A stretch of 64,000 bases of DNA from the NCBI GenBank assembly GCA_945897725.1, contig CAMDFR010000001.1:186001-250000 (forward strand). The letters run 5' to 3'. The position numbers were made by a program, and so were the translations under genes. The stretch is from Chitinophaga pinensis. Its GTDB lineage: Bacteria; Bacteroidota; Bacteroidia; Chitinophagales; CAMDFR01. Positions within the stretch are counted from its first letter, which is position 1. Every line of letters starts with the position of its first letter. Shown piece after piece: positions 55,371-63,663 of this stretch. Under the pieces are notes generated by a model. It worked only from the letters and a program-made list of their open reading frames with translations, had not been told where the DNA came from and ran no database searches.

Positions 55371-55378
55371 TATCTTTG
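55371..55378 (+). promoter_or_regulatory. Promoter -7 element of the SPFH module
   Basis: TATCTTTG fits TAnnTTTG and predicts a start near 55383, about 54 bases before the small ORF at 55437. The -33 box is not clear. Confidence 0.4.
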
Positions 55379-55436
55379 CTTAAGATAAAACAGAACATTA
55401 CTAAAATATAAAGCAATAATTTAAACAAATTTCAAA

Positions 55437-55574
55437 ATGAAACAAAATGTTTCAATGCAAAAGAGTTTAAGAAAAAATGAAATCCCTTTACTAATCCATC
55501 TGGCTATGGCAAACTGTGAACTTGAAGGACTTGGAAAGGAATTTATTTATAAAATAAAAAGATTAAGAAGTTAA
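55437..55574 (+). CDS. 45-residue small protein at the head of the SPFH module
   Basis: A short frame, ATG 55437 to TAA 55574, coding for 45 residues that begin MKQNVSMQKSLRKNEIPLLI and end in IKRLRS. It has a hydrophobic-helical middle (IPLLIHLAMANCELEGLG) and basic ends. Its stop lies 1 base before the ATG of the next gene, a spacing typical of coupled translation, which is the main evidence that it is real. I do not recognise it. The in-frame M7 is an alternative start. Confidence 0.5.
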   Translation: MKQNVSMQKSLRKNEIPLLIHLAMANCELEGLGKEFIYKIKRLRS

Positions 55575-55575
55575 A

Positions 55576-56352
55576 ATGAATTCTGAATTAGAAAAACTAA
55601 TTGACCTTACACTTGCTGACGGACAATTGTCCGACAAGGAAAGAACTGTTCTATTTCGTAAGGCAAAGGAACTAGGTGTTGACGAAGATGAACTTGAAGT
55701 TGTGCTTGATGGAAAATTATTTGCTTTACAAAAGAATTCACAAAGCAATTCCGTTAAATATGGGGACATCAAGAAATGTCCTTCTTGTAATGCACAAATA
55801 AATTCTTTTTCATCCGTTTGTGGTGATTGCGGTTATGAGTTTAGAAACATAGGGGCAAATAGTTCTGTTAAAGAGTTATCTCAAAAGTTGGACAATGTTG
55901 TTTCGGAATGTGGTACAAAGTCATATAAACATATGGTTGGCAGAGGATATAGTGACGAAGAAACGGCAAGAACAGACGATATTGCAGCCAAGCAAAAACA
56001 TGTAATTAAAAATTTTCCAGTTCCAAATACAAGGGAGGACATTTTAGAATTGCTTTATTTTATTCAACCAAAAATTGAGATAGGATTTCGGGCAGACAAG
56101 AATGTATTTGACTGGCGAAGCAAATACAGGGAAATAATTAATCGAGCAAAATCTTCTTATAAGTCAGATAAAAAAGTATTTGAGGAAATAGCACAAATGG
56201 AAAACAACCTAAAAAACAGCAATACCATAGGATATATTTTTTGCTTGTATTCTACTTCAAGTGCTAGTTTTAAATGGGTTTTATCAATGCTTGGTATTAT
56301 AGTGGGTTGCGGCATAGCATACTTGATTTTAAAAACATTTAACATAAAGTAA
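55576..56352 (+). CDS. TerB-like, zinc-ribbon, single-span membrane protein
   Basis: A 258-residue protein. The N-terminal 45 residues (LIDLTLADGQLSDKERTVLFRKA) resemble the acidic metal-binding repeat of TerB-like and related proteins. A zinc ribbon follows at about 69-92 (CPSC...CGDCGYEF). The middle is helical and charged (about 100-215). The C-terminus is one membrane span (WVLSMLGIIVGCGIAYLIL). It is likely a tail-anchored inner-membrane protein with a cytoplasmic zinc-binding part. It is placed between the 45-residue ORF (1 base) and the SPFH gene (5 bases), so the three form an operon. Exact function unknown. Confidence 0.75.
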   Translation: MNSELEKLIDLTLADGQLSDKERTVLFRKAKELGVDEDELEVVLDGKLFALQKNSQSNSVKYGDIKKCPSCNAQINSFSSVCGDCGYEFRNIGANSSVKELSQKLDNVVSECGTKSYKHMVGRGYSDEETARTDDIAAKQKHVIKNFPVPNTREDILELLYFIQPKIEIGFRADKNVFDWRSKYREIINRAKSSYKSDKKVFEEIAQMENNLKNSNTIGYIFCLYSTSSASFKWVLSMLGIIVGCGIAYLILKTFNIK

Positions 56353-56357
56353 AAAAT

Positions 56358-57638
56358 ATGGCACTATTCGGAAATAAAATAGAAGGCGGATTAATGGATG
56401 TAATCCGTTGCGATGAACAAGAATTTCTTGTATGGAAATGGCGTCCATCAGGCATTGACAATTCTACAAAGAAGGAAAATGCTATCCGTTATGGTAGTAG
56501 CTTACGTGTCAAAGACGGCGAACTGGCCATTTTTATGTATCAACAAAATGACGGAACAATGCTGGAATACATACTTGGACCTCACGACGACACAATTAAA
56601 ACAGCCAACTTTCCAATTCTGACAAACATTGTAGGCGCTGCTTTTGGTGGCAGCTCACCATTTCAAGCGGAAATTTATTTTATCAATTTAGCGGGAAATA
56701 ACCAAATTAAATTCGGCATTCCATATTTTGATGTTTTCGACCCACGCTTTCCAGATTTAGGCGTTCCTTGTGCAGTTCGTGGCAGCTTAACATTTAATCT
56801 TACTGACTACAAATCATTTATTAAACTTAATCGCCTTCGTGAATTTGACCTTGAAGATTTTAAAAATCAAATCAAAGATTTTTTTATTCGTAAAGCAAAA
56901 TCAATTTTGCTCAACATACCTATTGATGAGAATATTCCTGTAATGCAATTAGAAAGAAAAATTGATGACATAGGAGATTTTGTAAAATCAAAAATAAAAA
57001 CTGTTCTTGAAGAAGATTTTGGGATAAATCTAAAACGTATTGATATTAGTGCAATAGAATTAGATCATGAAAATTCAAATTACGTACAACTTAAAAAATC
57101 TACTGCCGACCAACAGACAAAATTCATTGAAGCTAAAACAGACATTGAGATTACCAATCTTGAAGAGACAACGAGAATAAAGCGAAAAGATTTAGAATTG
57201 GGAGTTGAGGGAAGCAATTTTGCGGTACATCAGCTCAACCAACAAACAGATGTTTTAAAAACTGCCGCTGAAAATCTTGGAGAAATGGGTAATGTAAATC
57301 TCGGTGGTGGCGGTGATGGCGGAGGATTAAATCCGGTTGGTCTTATGATGGGCATGGGAATAGGAGGTGCAATGGGAAATCAAATGGGCGGAATGATGAC
57401 AAACCTTAACAAGACACAGCCACCACCACCACCAATTTTATCATATCATATTTCTCTAAGCGGTCAGCAAGCCGGCCCTTTTAATATTGACCAACTCAAA
57501 CAATTTGCTCAGGGCGGACAATTCACAAAAAACCACCATGTGTGGAAGGAAGGTATGACAGGTTGGGAATTAGCAAGTAATGTTCAGGAACTTGCCATTG
57601 TATTTTCTGTTGTTCCACCACCGCCTCCAACAATTTAA
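56358..57638 (+). CDS. SPFH-domain protein with C-terminal GYF_2 domain
   Basis: A 426-residue protein of the YdjI/virion-core-like SPFH group. Start MALFGNKIEGGLMDVIRCDE, then EFLVWKWRPSG and SLRVKDGELAIFMY typical of the group; SPFH core at about 20-250; a coiled stretch at about 250-310 (KRKDLELGVEGSNFAVHQ); a Gly/Met-rich linker at about 315-355; prolines PPPPP; and a GYF_2 domain at about 365-412 (GPFNIDQLKQF, VWKEGMTGWELA). SPFH proteins form membrane-bound rings or scaffolds. GYF domains bind proline-rich tails, and this protein itself has PPPPP stretches, so self-assembly is possible. It is co-transcribed with the zinc-ribbon protein. Confidence 0.85.
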   Translation: MALFGNKIEGGLMDVIRCDEQEFLVWKWRPSGIDNSTKKENAIRYGSSLRVKDGELAIFMYQQNDGTMLEYILGPHDDTIKTANFPILTNIVGAAFGGSSPFQAEIYFINLAGNNQIKFGIPYFDVFDPRFPDLGVPCAVRGSLTFNLTDYKSFIKLNRLREFDLEDFKNQIKDFFIRKAKSILLNIPIDENIPVMQLERKIDDIGDFVKSKIKTVLEEDFGINLKRIDISAIELDHENSNYVQLKKSTADQQTKFIEAKTDIEITNLEETTRIKRKDLELGVEGSNFAVHQLNQQTDVLKTAAENLGEMGNVNLGGGGDGGGLNPVGLMMGMGIGGAMGNQMGGMMTNLNKTQPPPPPILSYHISLSGQQAGPFNIDQLKQFAQGGQFTKNHHVWKEGMTGWELASNVQELAIVFSVVPPPPPTI

Positions 57639-57678
57639 ACTTACAGACAACGAAAATTAATTTTAAGTGTTTCGCCAT

Positions 57679-57710
57679 GTCAGGTACTAGCGCCTGACAA
57701 CGTGTTTTTA
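57679..57710 (+). terminator. Hairpin after the SPFH gene
   Basis: GTCAGG (57679-57684) pairs with CCTGAC (57693-57698), followed by AACGTGTTTTT. The stem is short (6 bp), so it is a modest terminator. GACAACG occurs at both ends of this segment (57646-57652 and 57696-57702). Confidence 0.5.
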
Positions 57711-57869
57711 CAAAAATCACGATTAAATTTACGAATGTTCCTATACTGGCTTTATTTTTTTCTTCCCTCAGTATCACTCCTTGGAGGACGCTGAGAACCA
57801 CTCTTATCTCTTGGCTCGAGTGTTTTTCTCTCGTGTTTAAAAGCGCTGTAATACATTTATACCTTCTTA

Positions 57870-57898
57870 TTTGTTTACCTTATTTAGTATTACCTTTG
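57870..57898 (+). promoter_or_regulatory. uvrA promoter
   Basis: TTTG (57870-57873), 17-base spacer, TACCTTTG (57891-57898). The predicted start near 57903 leaves a leader of about 18 bases before ATG 57921. Confidence 0.65.
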
Positions 57899-57920
57899 CA
57901 CCTTGATTTAGGTAAGTTTA

Positions 57921-60704
57921 ATGCAAAAAGAAGACCACAACATCATTATTAAAGGCGCGCGCGAGCACAATTTAAAGAACGTGGATATTGTTTTGCCCAA
58001 AAACAAATTAATTGTTTTTACGGGTGTGTCTGGTTCAGGAAAATCTTCCTTATGTATGGACACGCTTTATGCAGAAGGACAAAGAAGATATGTAGAAAGT
58101 CTTTCTTCCTATGCTCGTCAATTCTTAATGCGAATGAACAAACCAGATGTAGACAGCATCAAAGGAATTTGTCCAGCCATCGCCGTTGAACAAAAGGTAA
58201 CAACAAAAACAACCAGAAGCACGGTAGGTACCCTTACAGAAGTATACGACTACCTTCGTTTACTTTTTGCCCGTATTGGCAAAACATATTCGCCTATAAG
58301 CGGAGACCTTGTAAAAAAGCATGAGATAAATGACGTGGTGGATTTTATCTTCTCTTTTAAACCAGAAACTAAGATACAAATCCTAGCCCCTGTAACTATA
58401 CACCAAGAACTAAAGACAGAGCTAAACCTGTTGCTGCAGAAAGGTTATAGTAGAGTGGTATGGAACGATACTTTATATAAAATAGAAGAACTACAAGCTT
58501 TAAAAACGTCTCCCAAAGCATCCAATCTATTATATGTTCTTATTGACCGTATCACGGCAGAGAACACAGACGAGAATCGTTCACGTGTAGCAGACTCCGT
58601 ACAGACTGCGTTTTATGAAAGTCATGGCGAATGTTTCATAGAGGTGGTAGGTCACTCCAAACAATTATTCAACAATCGTTTTGAACTAGATGGTGTAAAG
58701 TTTGAAGAGCCAACCCAACACTTTTTTAATTTTAATAATTCATTTGGTGCCTGTAAAACATGTGAAGGTTTTGGGACCGTGATTGGTATTGATGAGGACT
58801 TAATTATTCCAGATAAAAGCCTTTCCGTTTACGAACAAGCAATTGCCTCTTGGCGTGGTGAAAAAATGAAAGAATGGAATGACAATTTGATAAAAAACGC
58901 CTCTAAATTTGACTTCCCAATTCATAGAGCCATTCAGGACCTAGACATAAAGGATCGCAAACTATTATGGACAGGAAACGAATATTTTGAAGGACTGACA
59001 GCCTTTTTTAAATATATAGAATCCCAAAGTTATAAAATTCAGTACAGAGTAATGTTGTCTAGATATCGTGGTAAAACCGCCTGTCTAGATTGCCAGGGTT
59101 CGCGTATTCGTTCTGACAGTGATTATGTAAAAATAGATGGCAAGTGTCTTTCAGAAATATTGTTGATGCCCATTGATGAGGTTGCTTCATTCTTTAAGAC
59201 AATTCATTTAACGCCTCAAGAAACGAAGATCGCCGAAAGAATTATTGAAGAGATCAACAACCGCTTAACGGTAATGGTAGAGATTGGTTTGGGATATTTA
59301 TCACTCAATCGATTTTCAAACACTTTAAGTGGCGGTGAAACACAAAGGATAAATCTTACAAGAATTTTAGGAAGCAACCTAACAGAATCGATGTATATGT
59401 TGGACGAACCAAGTATTGGCTTACATTCCAAAGACACCGAAAAATTGATTTCTGTGATAAAGTCATTGCGCGACATGGGAAATACCGTGATTGTAGTAGA
59501 ACACGATGAAGAAATGATTAGAGAGGCAGATCATTTGGTAGATATGGGACCATATGCTGGAAGATTTGGAGGAGAAGTCGTCTTTAATGGAAATGCAAGA
59601 GATATTGCTTCAGCGACCAATAGTCTCACCGGAAAATATTTAACAGGAAAACTATCCATTGAAACACCAAAGCAAAGAAGAAAATTTACGAATAGTATTC
59701 AAATTATTGGCGCATCTCAGCACAACTTAAAAAATGTAGATGCTAAATTCCCACTAAATGTGTTAACTATTGTTACTGGCGTTTCAGGAAGTGGGAAAAC
59801 TACATTGGTAAAAAAGATTCTATACCCCGCAATGGCCAACCTTATAGATGATGGTATAAGTGAAAAGCCAGGTACTTTTAGAGAATTAAAGGGCGAGTAT
59901 AAGCAGATCAAAGGCGTTGAAATGATAGATCAAAATCCCCTTGGTCGAACTTCTAGAAGTAATGCTGTAACGTACACAAAAAGTTATGATTCCATTCGTG
60001 AATTGTTTGCATCGCAACAACTTTCAAAAATGAGAGGCTATAAGGCTAAAGACTTTTCTTTCAATGTAGAAGGAGGAAGATGCGAAACCTGTAAAGGTGA
60101 CGGTGAAGTTTTGGTTGAAATGCAGTTCTTAGCAGACATACACCTAACTTGCGAAAATTGCAAAGGAAAAAGGTTTAAGACTGACACCTTGGAGGTGACC
60201 TATAATGAAAAAAATATTTTCGATGTATTAGATTTAAGTGTAGATGAAGCTATCGACTTTTTTCAATCACACGCAGATATTCATGCAAGACTAAAACCAT
60301 TGCAAGATATTGGTTTGGGATATATTAAGCTTGGTCAAAGCACAAGCACCTTAAGTGGTGGCGAGGCTCAAAGACTTAAGCTAGCTTCTTTTTTGGGCAA
60401 GGGGGCTGTTAGCTATCCGATTCTATTTATCTTTGATGAGCCTACCACGGGTTTACATTTTTACGATATTGAAAAACTATTAATAGCATTTAATGAATTG
60501 ATTAAATTGGGGCACACCATTGTAGTCATTGAGCATAATCTTGATGTTGTTAAGTGCGCCGATTGGTTGATAGACTTAGGTCCTGAAGGTGGTAAAAATG
60601 GTGGCCAAATTATGTACCAAGGGGTACCTGAAGGTATATTAGATGTATCTGCTAGCCACACTTCTCGATACCTAGTCTCCAAACTAGCGATGATTAAAAA
60701 CTAA
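57921..60704 (+). CDS. uvrA: Excinuclease ABC subunit A (UvrA) with altered first zinc site
   Basis: UvrA is the damage-sensing ATPase of nucleotide excision repair; it loads UvrB on DNA. The 927-residue protein has Walker A GVSGSGKS at 35-42 and a second near residue 620, two ABC signatures (TLSGGETQRI, TLSGGEAQRL), DEPSIGLHS and DEPTTGLHF, and an intact second zinc module (CETCKGDGEVL...CENCKGKR) near 721. The first half of zinc site 1 is missing: where most UvrAs have CxxCG the sequence reads LDGVKFEEP, leaving only CKTCEG. It could be a second UvrA paralogue, as Bacteroidota often carry two. An OmpA-type gene follows 12 bases downstream. Confidence 0.92.
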   Translation: MQKEDHNIIIKGAREHNLKNVDIVLPKNKLIVFTGVSGSGKSSLCMDTLYAEGQRRYVESLSSYARQFLMRMNKPDVDSIKGICPAIAVEQKVTTKTTRSTVGTLTEVYDYLRLLFARIGKTYSPISGDLVKKHEINDVVDFIFSFKPETKIQILAPVTIHQELKTELNLLLQKGYSRVVWNDTLYKIEELQALKTSPKASNLLYVLIDRITAENTDENRSRVADSVQTAFYESHGECFIEVVGHSKQLFNNRFELDGVKFEEPTQHFFNFNNSFGACKTCEGFGTVIGIDEDLIIPDKSLSVYEQAIASWRGEKMKEWNDNLIKNASKFDFPIHRAIQDLDIKDRKLLWTGNEYFEGLTAFFKYIESQSYKIQYRVMLSRYRGKTACLDCQGSRIRSDSDYVKIDGKCLSEILLMPIDEVASFFKTIHLTPQETKIAERIIEEINNRLTVMVEIGLGYLSLNRFSNTLSGGETQRINLTRILGSNLTESMYMLDEPSIGLHSKDTEKLISVIKSLRDMGNTVIVVEHDEEMIREADHLVDMGPYAGRFGGEVVFNGNARDIASATNSLTGKYLTGKLSIETPKQRRKFTNSIQIIGASQHNLKNVDAKFPLNVLTIVTGVSGSGKTTLVKKILYPAMANLIDDGISEKPGTFRELKGEYKQIKGVEMIDQNPLGRTSRSNAVTYTKSYDSIRELFASQQLSKMRGYKAKDFSFNVEGGRCETCKGDGEVLVEMQFLADIHLTCENCKGKRFKTDTLEVTYNEKNIFDVLDLSVDEAIDFFQSHADIHARLKPLQDIGLGYIKLGQSTSTLSGGEAQRLKLASFLGKGAVSYPILFIFDEPTTGLHFYDIEKLLIAFNELIKLGHTIVVIEHNLDVVKCADWLIDLGPEGGKNGGQIMYQGVPEGILDVSASHTSRYLVSKLAMIKN

Positions 60705-60716
60705 AATTTCTACCCT

Positions 60717-62396
60717 TTGAAAAAAATCATTTCAACTCTTGCGCTATTTGTACTTTTCTGTTCCTTCACTTTTGCCATTGATTTTAATGGCTTGATAAAA
60801 GATGAGTTAACATCAATTCCTGTTGAGGGTGCTATGGTAAGAGTTTTTAAAAACAATGATCAAATAGCTAGTGTAAAAACCAATGAAGAAGGACGTTTCA
60901 GTATCCCTTTATTAATGGGCTTTGATTATAAAGTTTATATTGATAAGACCTCCTATGAACAATTGCGAGTAAATGTTAGTACTAATTTTTCTTCATCCAT
61001 CACAGAACTTCCCTTCTTAGATTTACGCTTAGTAAAAACGAAGGAGAAACTTAGTAGTCCACCCATTGCTGTGAATTTGGTTGGAAAACTGTACCACCTA
61101 CAATTGGGTGGGCTAGAAGCTGAACAGATTAACGTCAAAAACAATTTGACTGGTGAGATGCAAACAACCACAACACTTTCAAACGGAAACTATAGTGTAC
61201 AAATTGCTCCAAACTCAAATTACACCATTACAATCAATACTAACGGCTCCTATCCAGAATATGCGTATGCCCCTATTTATTTAAACACGACAGGCATTGA
61301 TACATCGATACAAATTATTAGAAATTTTGAAAACAAAGGCTTAATAATCGAAACAGAAATTAAATCTCCTATACTCCTACCAACAAGCAATATTGAAAAA
61401 AAAGAGCAAACGACTACCATCATCCCTAACAAGGCGTCAAGCCATAACGTAATAAGAGATACAAGCACGAACAAAAGCAAAGCTGAAGTCATAAAGGACA
61501 AGGACAAGGCACTTTTAAAATCATTAAATATTAAGTACGAAAAATTGTTAGCTGCCGATAGTCTCAATGGAATAAAAGATAAAATGGTAGCAAGAAATAT
61601 GGTGGTTAAATTTTATGATGAAGAAAAAAATCCTGATACAAAAACCAACAAGATCTCTTCTCGTGAAAGAAGTACACCGGCAACAAAAGTAATGTTGAGA
61701 AGTTCAGACACTTTGCAAAGCAACAATTCTACTGAGACCAAAAAAGATGTTCAAACATTCAATGACACTTCTTCCAATAAAAAAACAGAAACACTTCCAA
61801 CTATTCTTAATGAACAATCGAGCGAAAAAGCGGTTAGCAATGATTATCAGAAAGCGATTGACAAAACAGCTACAGATAAAAGAATTGATTCTATAATTGG
61901 CACCGCTACGAGATTTATGCATCGAGAATCGACAACAATTGACAAGACTAAAACTGACGCAGTGCAACAAACAAACCCAGAAACAACCAACATTAAAATA
62001 GATGTTTCTTTACCGATTAAAATAGACGAAGAAAGAACACCCGTTATCAATGATAAAATATACTATGCAGAAGGTAAAGCATTGCTAGATACGAATGCCA
62101 TTGGATTTCTAACAATAATTGCTAATAGACTAAAATCAAATCCTAATTCAAAGGTAGAAATAGCTGTACATAGCGACTTAAATGACGAGGCAAGTATTGC
62201 TGACTACATCTGTAAGTTGAGAATAAAAAAAATTGTAGATCTAATGATTAATACCCTTGGAGTCAACTTTCAACAATTAGTGGTCAGAAGTGTGGGGATT
62301 AACGAGCCGGCAAACAATTGTAAAAAGGGAAACACCACATGTACAGCATTGGATCATCAAATGAATAGAAGAACTGAAATAAAATATTTAAACTAG
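60717..62396 (+). CDS. OmpA-like envelope protein with regulatory-like N-terminal domain
   Basis: A 559-residue exported protein starting at TTG 60717, 12 bases after uvrA; no ATG is available for the signal peptide (KKIISTLALFVLFCSFTFA). A carboxypeptidase-regulatory-like beta domain is at about 22-100 and a second similar one at about 113-205. A long Thr/Ser/Lys-rich linker (about 220-430) spans the periplasm. The last 115 residues are an OmpA-like domain (KIYYAEGKALLDTNAI, IAVHSDLND in place of GHTD, NRRTEIKYL). Lacking the canonical TD motif, its wall binding may be weak. Probably an outer-membrane/cell-wall linker, cotranscribed with uvrA only by read-through. Confidence 0.77.
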   Translation: MKKIISTLALFVLFCSFTFAIDFNGLIKDELTSIPVEGAMVRVFKNNDQIASVKTNEEGRFSIPLLMGFDYKVYIDKTSYEQLRVNVSTNFSSSITELPFLDLRLVKTKEKLSSPPIAVNLVGKLYHLQLGGLEAEQINVKNNLTGEMQTTTTLSNGNYSVQIAPNSNYTITINTNGSYPEYAYAPIYLNTTGIDTSIQIIRNFENKGLIIETEIKSPILLPTSNIEKKEQTTTIIPNKASSHNVIRDTSTNKSKAEVIKDKDKALLKSLNIKYEKLLAADSLNGIKDKMVARNMVVKFYDEEKNPDTKTNKISSRERSTPATKVMLRSSDTLQSNNSTETKKDVQTFNDTSSNKKTETLPTILNEQSSEKAVSNDYQKAIDKTATDKRIDSIIGTATRFMHRESTTIDKTKTDAVQQTNPETTNIKIDVSLPIKIDEERTPVINDKIYYAEGKALLDTNAIGFLTIIANRLKSNPNSKVEIAVHSDLNDEASIADYICKLRIKKIVDLMINTLGVNFQQLVVRSVGINEPANNCKKGNTTCTALDHQMNRRTEIKYLN

Positions 62397-62536
62397 ACGT
62401 TCTTTATATGCCTATCGCTGACTCTTTCACTATGAAAGCCTTTAGGACATTGACACTTTTTATAGTTTATACAAGAGGAGATAAAAATCGTCAACATCAT
62501 ACTCAACAACATGAGAGAAAAATATTTTTTGATCAT
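62393..62536 (-). CDS. Possible 47-residue lipoprotein
   Basis: Minus-strand frame ATG 62536 to stop 62393. Its start is MIKKYFSLMLLSMMLTIFIS followed by SC, a clean lipoprotein signal with lipobox at FISSC, and the mature part is INYKKCQCPKGFHSERVSD. Two further cysteines lie close by. A -7 box TAGTTTTG at 62562-62555 gives a leader of about 14 bases. A longer frame from 62629 would overlap the glycosyltransferase gene and is not favoured. The last 4 bases overlap the convergent OmpA-like gene. Function unknown. Confidence 0.5.
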   Translation of the reverse strand: MIKKYFSLMLLSMMLTIFISSCINYKKCQCPKGFHSERVSDRHIKNV

Positions 62537-62554
62537 TTTGCATTTATTGTCCTT

Positions 62555-62562
62555 CAAAACTA
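62555..62562 (-). promoter_or_regulatory. Promoter -7 element of the 47-residue lipoprotein
   Basis: Minus-strand TAGTTTTG fits TAnnTTTG, 18 bases before ATG 62536. There is no clear -33 box. Confidence 0.35.
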
Positions 62563-62589
62563 ACGAATTATTCAACATAATATTATAAA

Positions 62590-63663
62590 ATGCAAGAGGA
62601 TTTTTACAATGGATTTTTGATTGCTCCATTAAACTGGGGACTAGGACATGCTACAAGATGTGTCCCAATTATCCGATACTTAATGGATAAAAAAATAAGG
62701 GTCGTTATTGCTTCTGATGGCGAAGCACTGGCTTATCTAAAAAAGGAGTTTCCAACTCTAAACTACGAAGTGCTTCCATCCTATAATGTAGAATATACGC
62801 CAGACAATAGATTCATCTCGAATATGTTTCGCCAATTACCAAAATTTATTAAAGCTTATCTTGACGAAAAAGCCTGTATAGATGACATCATTCGAAAACA
62901 TAATATCTCGAAAATCATCTCTGACAACCGCTATGGATGTCATCATAAAGACACAAAAAACATTTTAATTACCCATCAACTACGTCCGAATTTTACTGGA
63001 GTACTGAGCTATTTAAATTGGCCAATAGAACAAATTCTTAGACTTATTTTTGACAATTTTAATATGGTATGGGTCCCTGACGATGAGTCATCCAATTTAA
63101 CTGGTGCACTATCTTCACTGCCCATTGCAGATAAAAAATATATTGGTATACTCAGTCGATTTGAAAAACCTGAATCGCATTTGATCACCAATGAAATCCT
63201 TGTCATTCTTTCAGGTGTAGAACCTCAAAGAAGCATACTAGAAGAAAAGATTATTGAGCAGCTTAAGTGCTTACAATTAACATCAGTTATTGTCTCGGGT
63301 ATTGATGACGACAATAAAATAGAAAACATCAATTCATACATCACCAAATATCAAAGACTTGATACAAAAGCACTTTCTATCCTAATAAGCGAAAGCAAAT
63401 ATATCATATGCCGTTCTGGTTATTCATCTATCATGGACCTTGCTGTGCTTGGAAAGAAAGCCCTGCTGATTCCTACTCCAGGACAAACAGAACAAGAATA
63501 CCTCGCACTAAAATTAATGAATGAAAAAAAGTTTTTGATGCAAAATCAACAAGACTTAAACATAGAGCAAGCATTGAAACAAATAGAAGATTATTCTGGC
63601 ATTCTTTTGCCTTCTTCTCAAACAAATCATTTTAAAGATCTAATAAACAAACTACTGGATTAG
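62590..63663 (+). CDS. GT1/GT28-like glycosyltransferase
   Basis: A 357-residue cytoplasmic or membrane-edge glycosyltransferase of the MurG/UDP-glycosyltransferase-like fold. The N-terminal Rossmann domain opens with FLIAPLNWGLGHATRCVPII, where the Gly-His-Ala loop binds the acceptor. The C-terminal donor domain has ILVILSGVEPQRS, then YIICRSGYSSIMDLAVLGKKALLIPTPGQTEQEYLA near 270-305, the nucleotide-sugar site. Donor and acceptor are unknown. The stop overlaps the convergent OmpA-type gene at 63660 by 4 bases. Confidence 0.87.
   Translation: MQEDFYNGFLIAPLNWGLGHATRCVPIIRYLMDKKIRVVIASDGEALAYLKKEFPTLNYEVLPSYNVEYTPDNRFISNMFRQLPKFIKAYLDEKACIDDIIRKHNISKIISDNRYGCHHKDTKNILITHQLRPNFTGVLSYLNWPIEQILRLIFDNFNMVWVPDDESSNLTGALSSLPIADKKYIGILSRFEKPESHLITNEILVILSGVEPQRSILEEKIIEQLKCLQLTSVIVSGIDDDNKIENINSYITKYQRLDTKALSILISESKYIICRSGYSSIMDLAVLGKKALLIPTPGQTEQEYLALKLMNEKKFLMQNQQDLNIEQALKQIEDYSGILLPSSQTNHFKDLINKLLD

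Larger units (their letters stand above)
54681..55436. other. Gene-poor stretch with repeat remnants
   Basis: I see no convincing gene in these 756 bases. They hold a REP-like remnant at 54748-54790, an 11-bp hairpin (CATCCTTTTTT 54873-54883 with AAAAAAGGATG 54895-54905), a 62-codon minus-strand frame at 54979-55167 that lacks an ATG and any known motif, and a -7 box TATCTTTG at 55371-55378 in front of the next operon. It looks like decayed or accessory DNA. Confidence 0.6.

Noticed and set aside
55231-55428. 65-codon minus-strand frame with hydrophobic start
   Set aside because: Cysteine-rich low-complexity composition typical of an antisense frame in AT-rich DNA; it overlaps the likely leader of the SPFH module.
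57679-57698. Hairpin after the SPFH gene as another REP-like copy
   Set aside because: It lacks GTCGTGC and the other shared words; a short terminator or cassette end is simpler.
62537-62629. N-terminal extension of the small lipoprotein to 78 residues
   Set aside because: It would overlap the start of the glycosyltransferase gene and bury the signal peptide 31 residues inside the protein.
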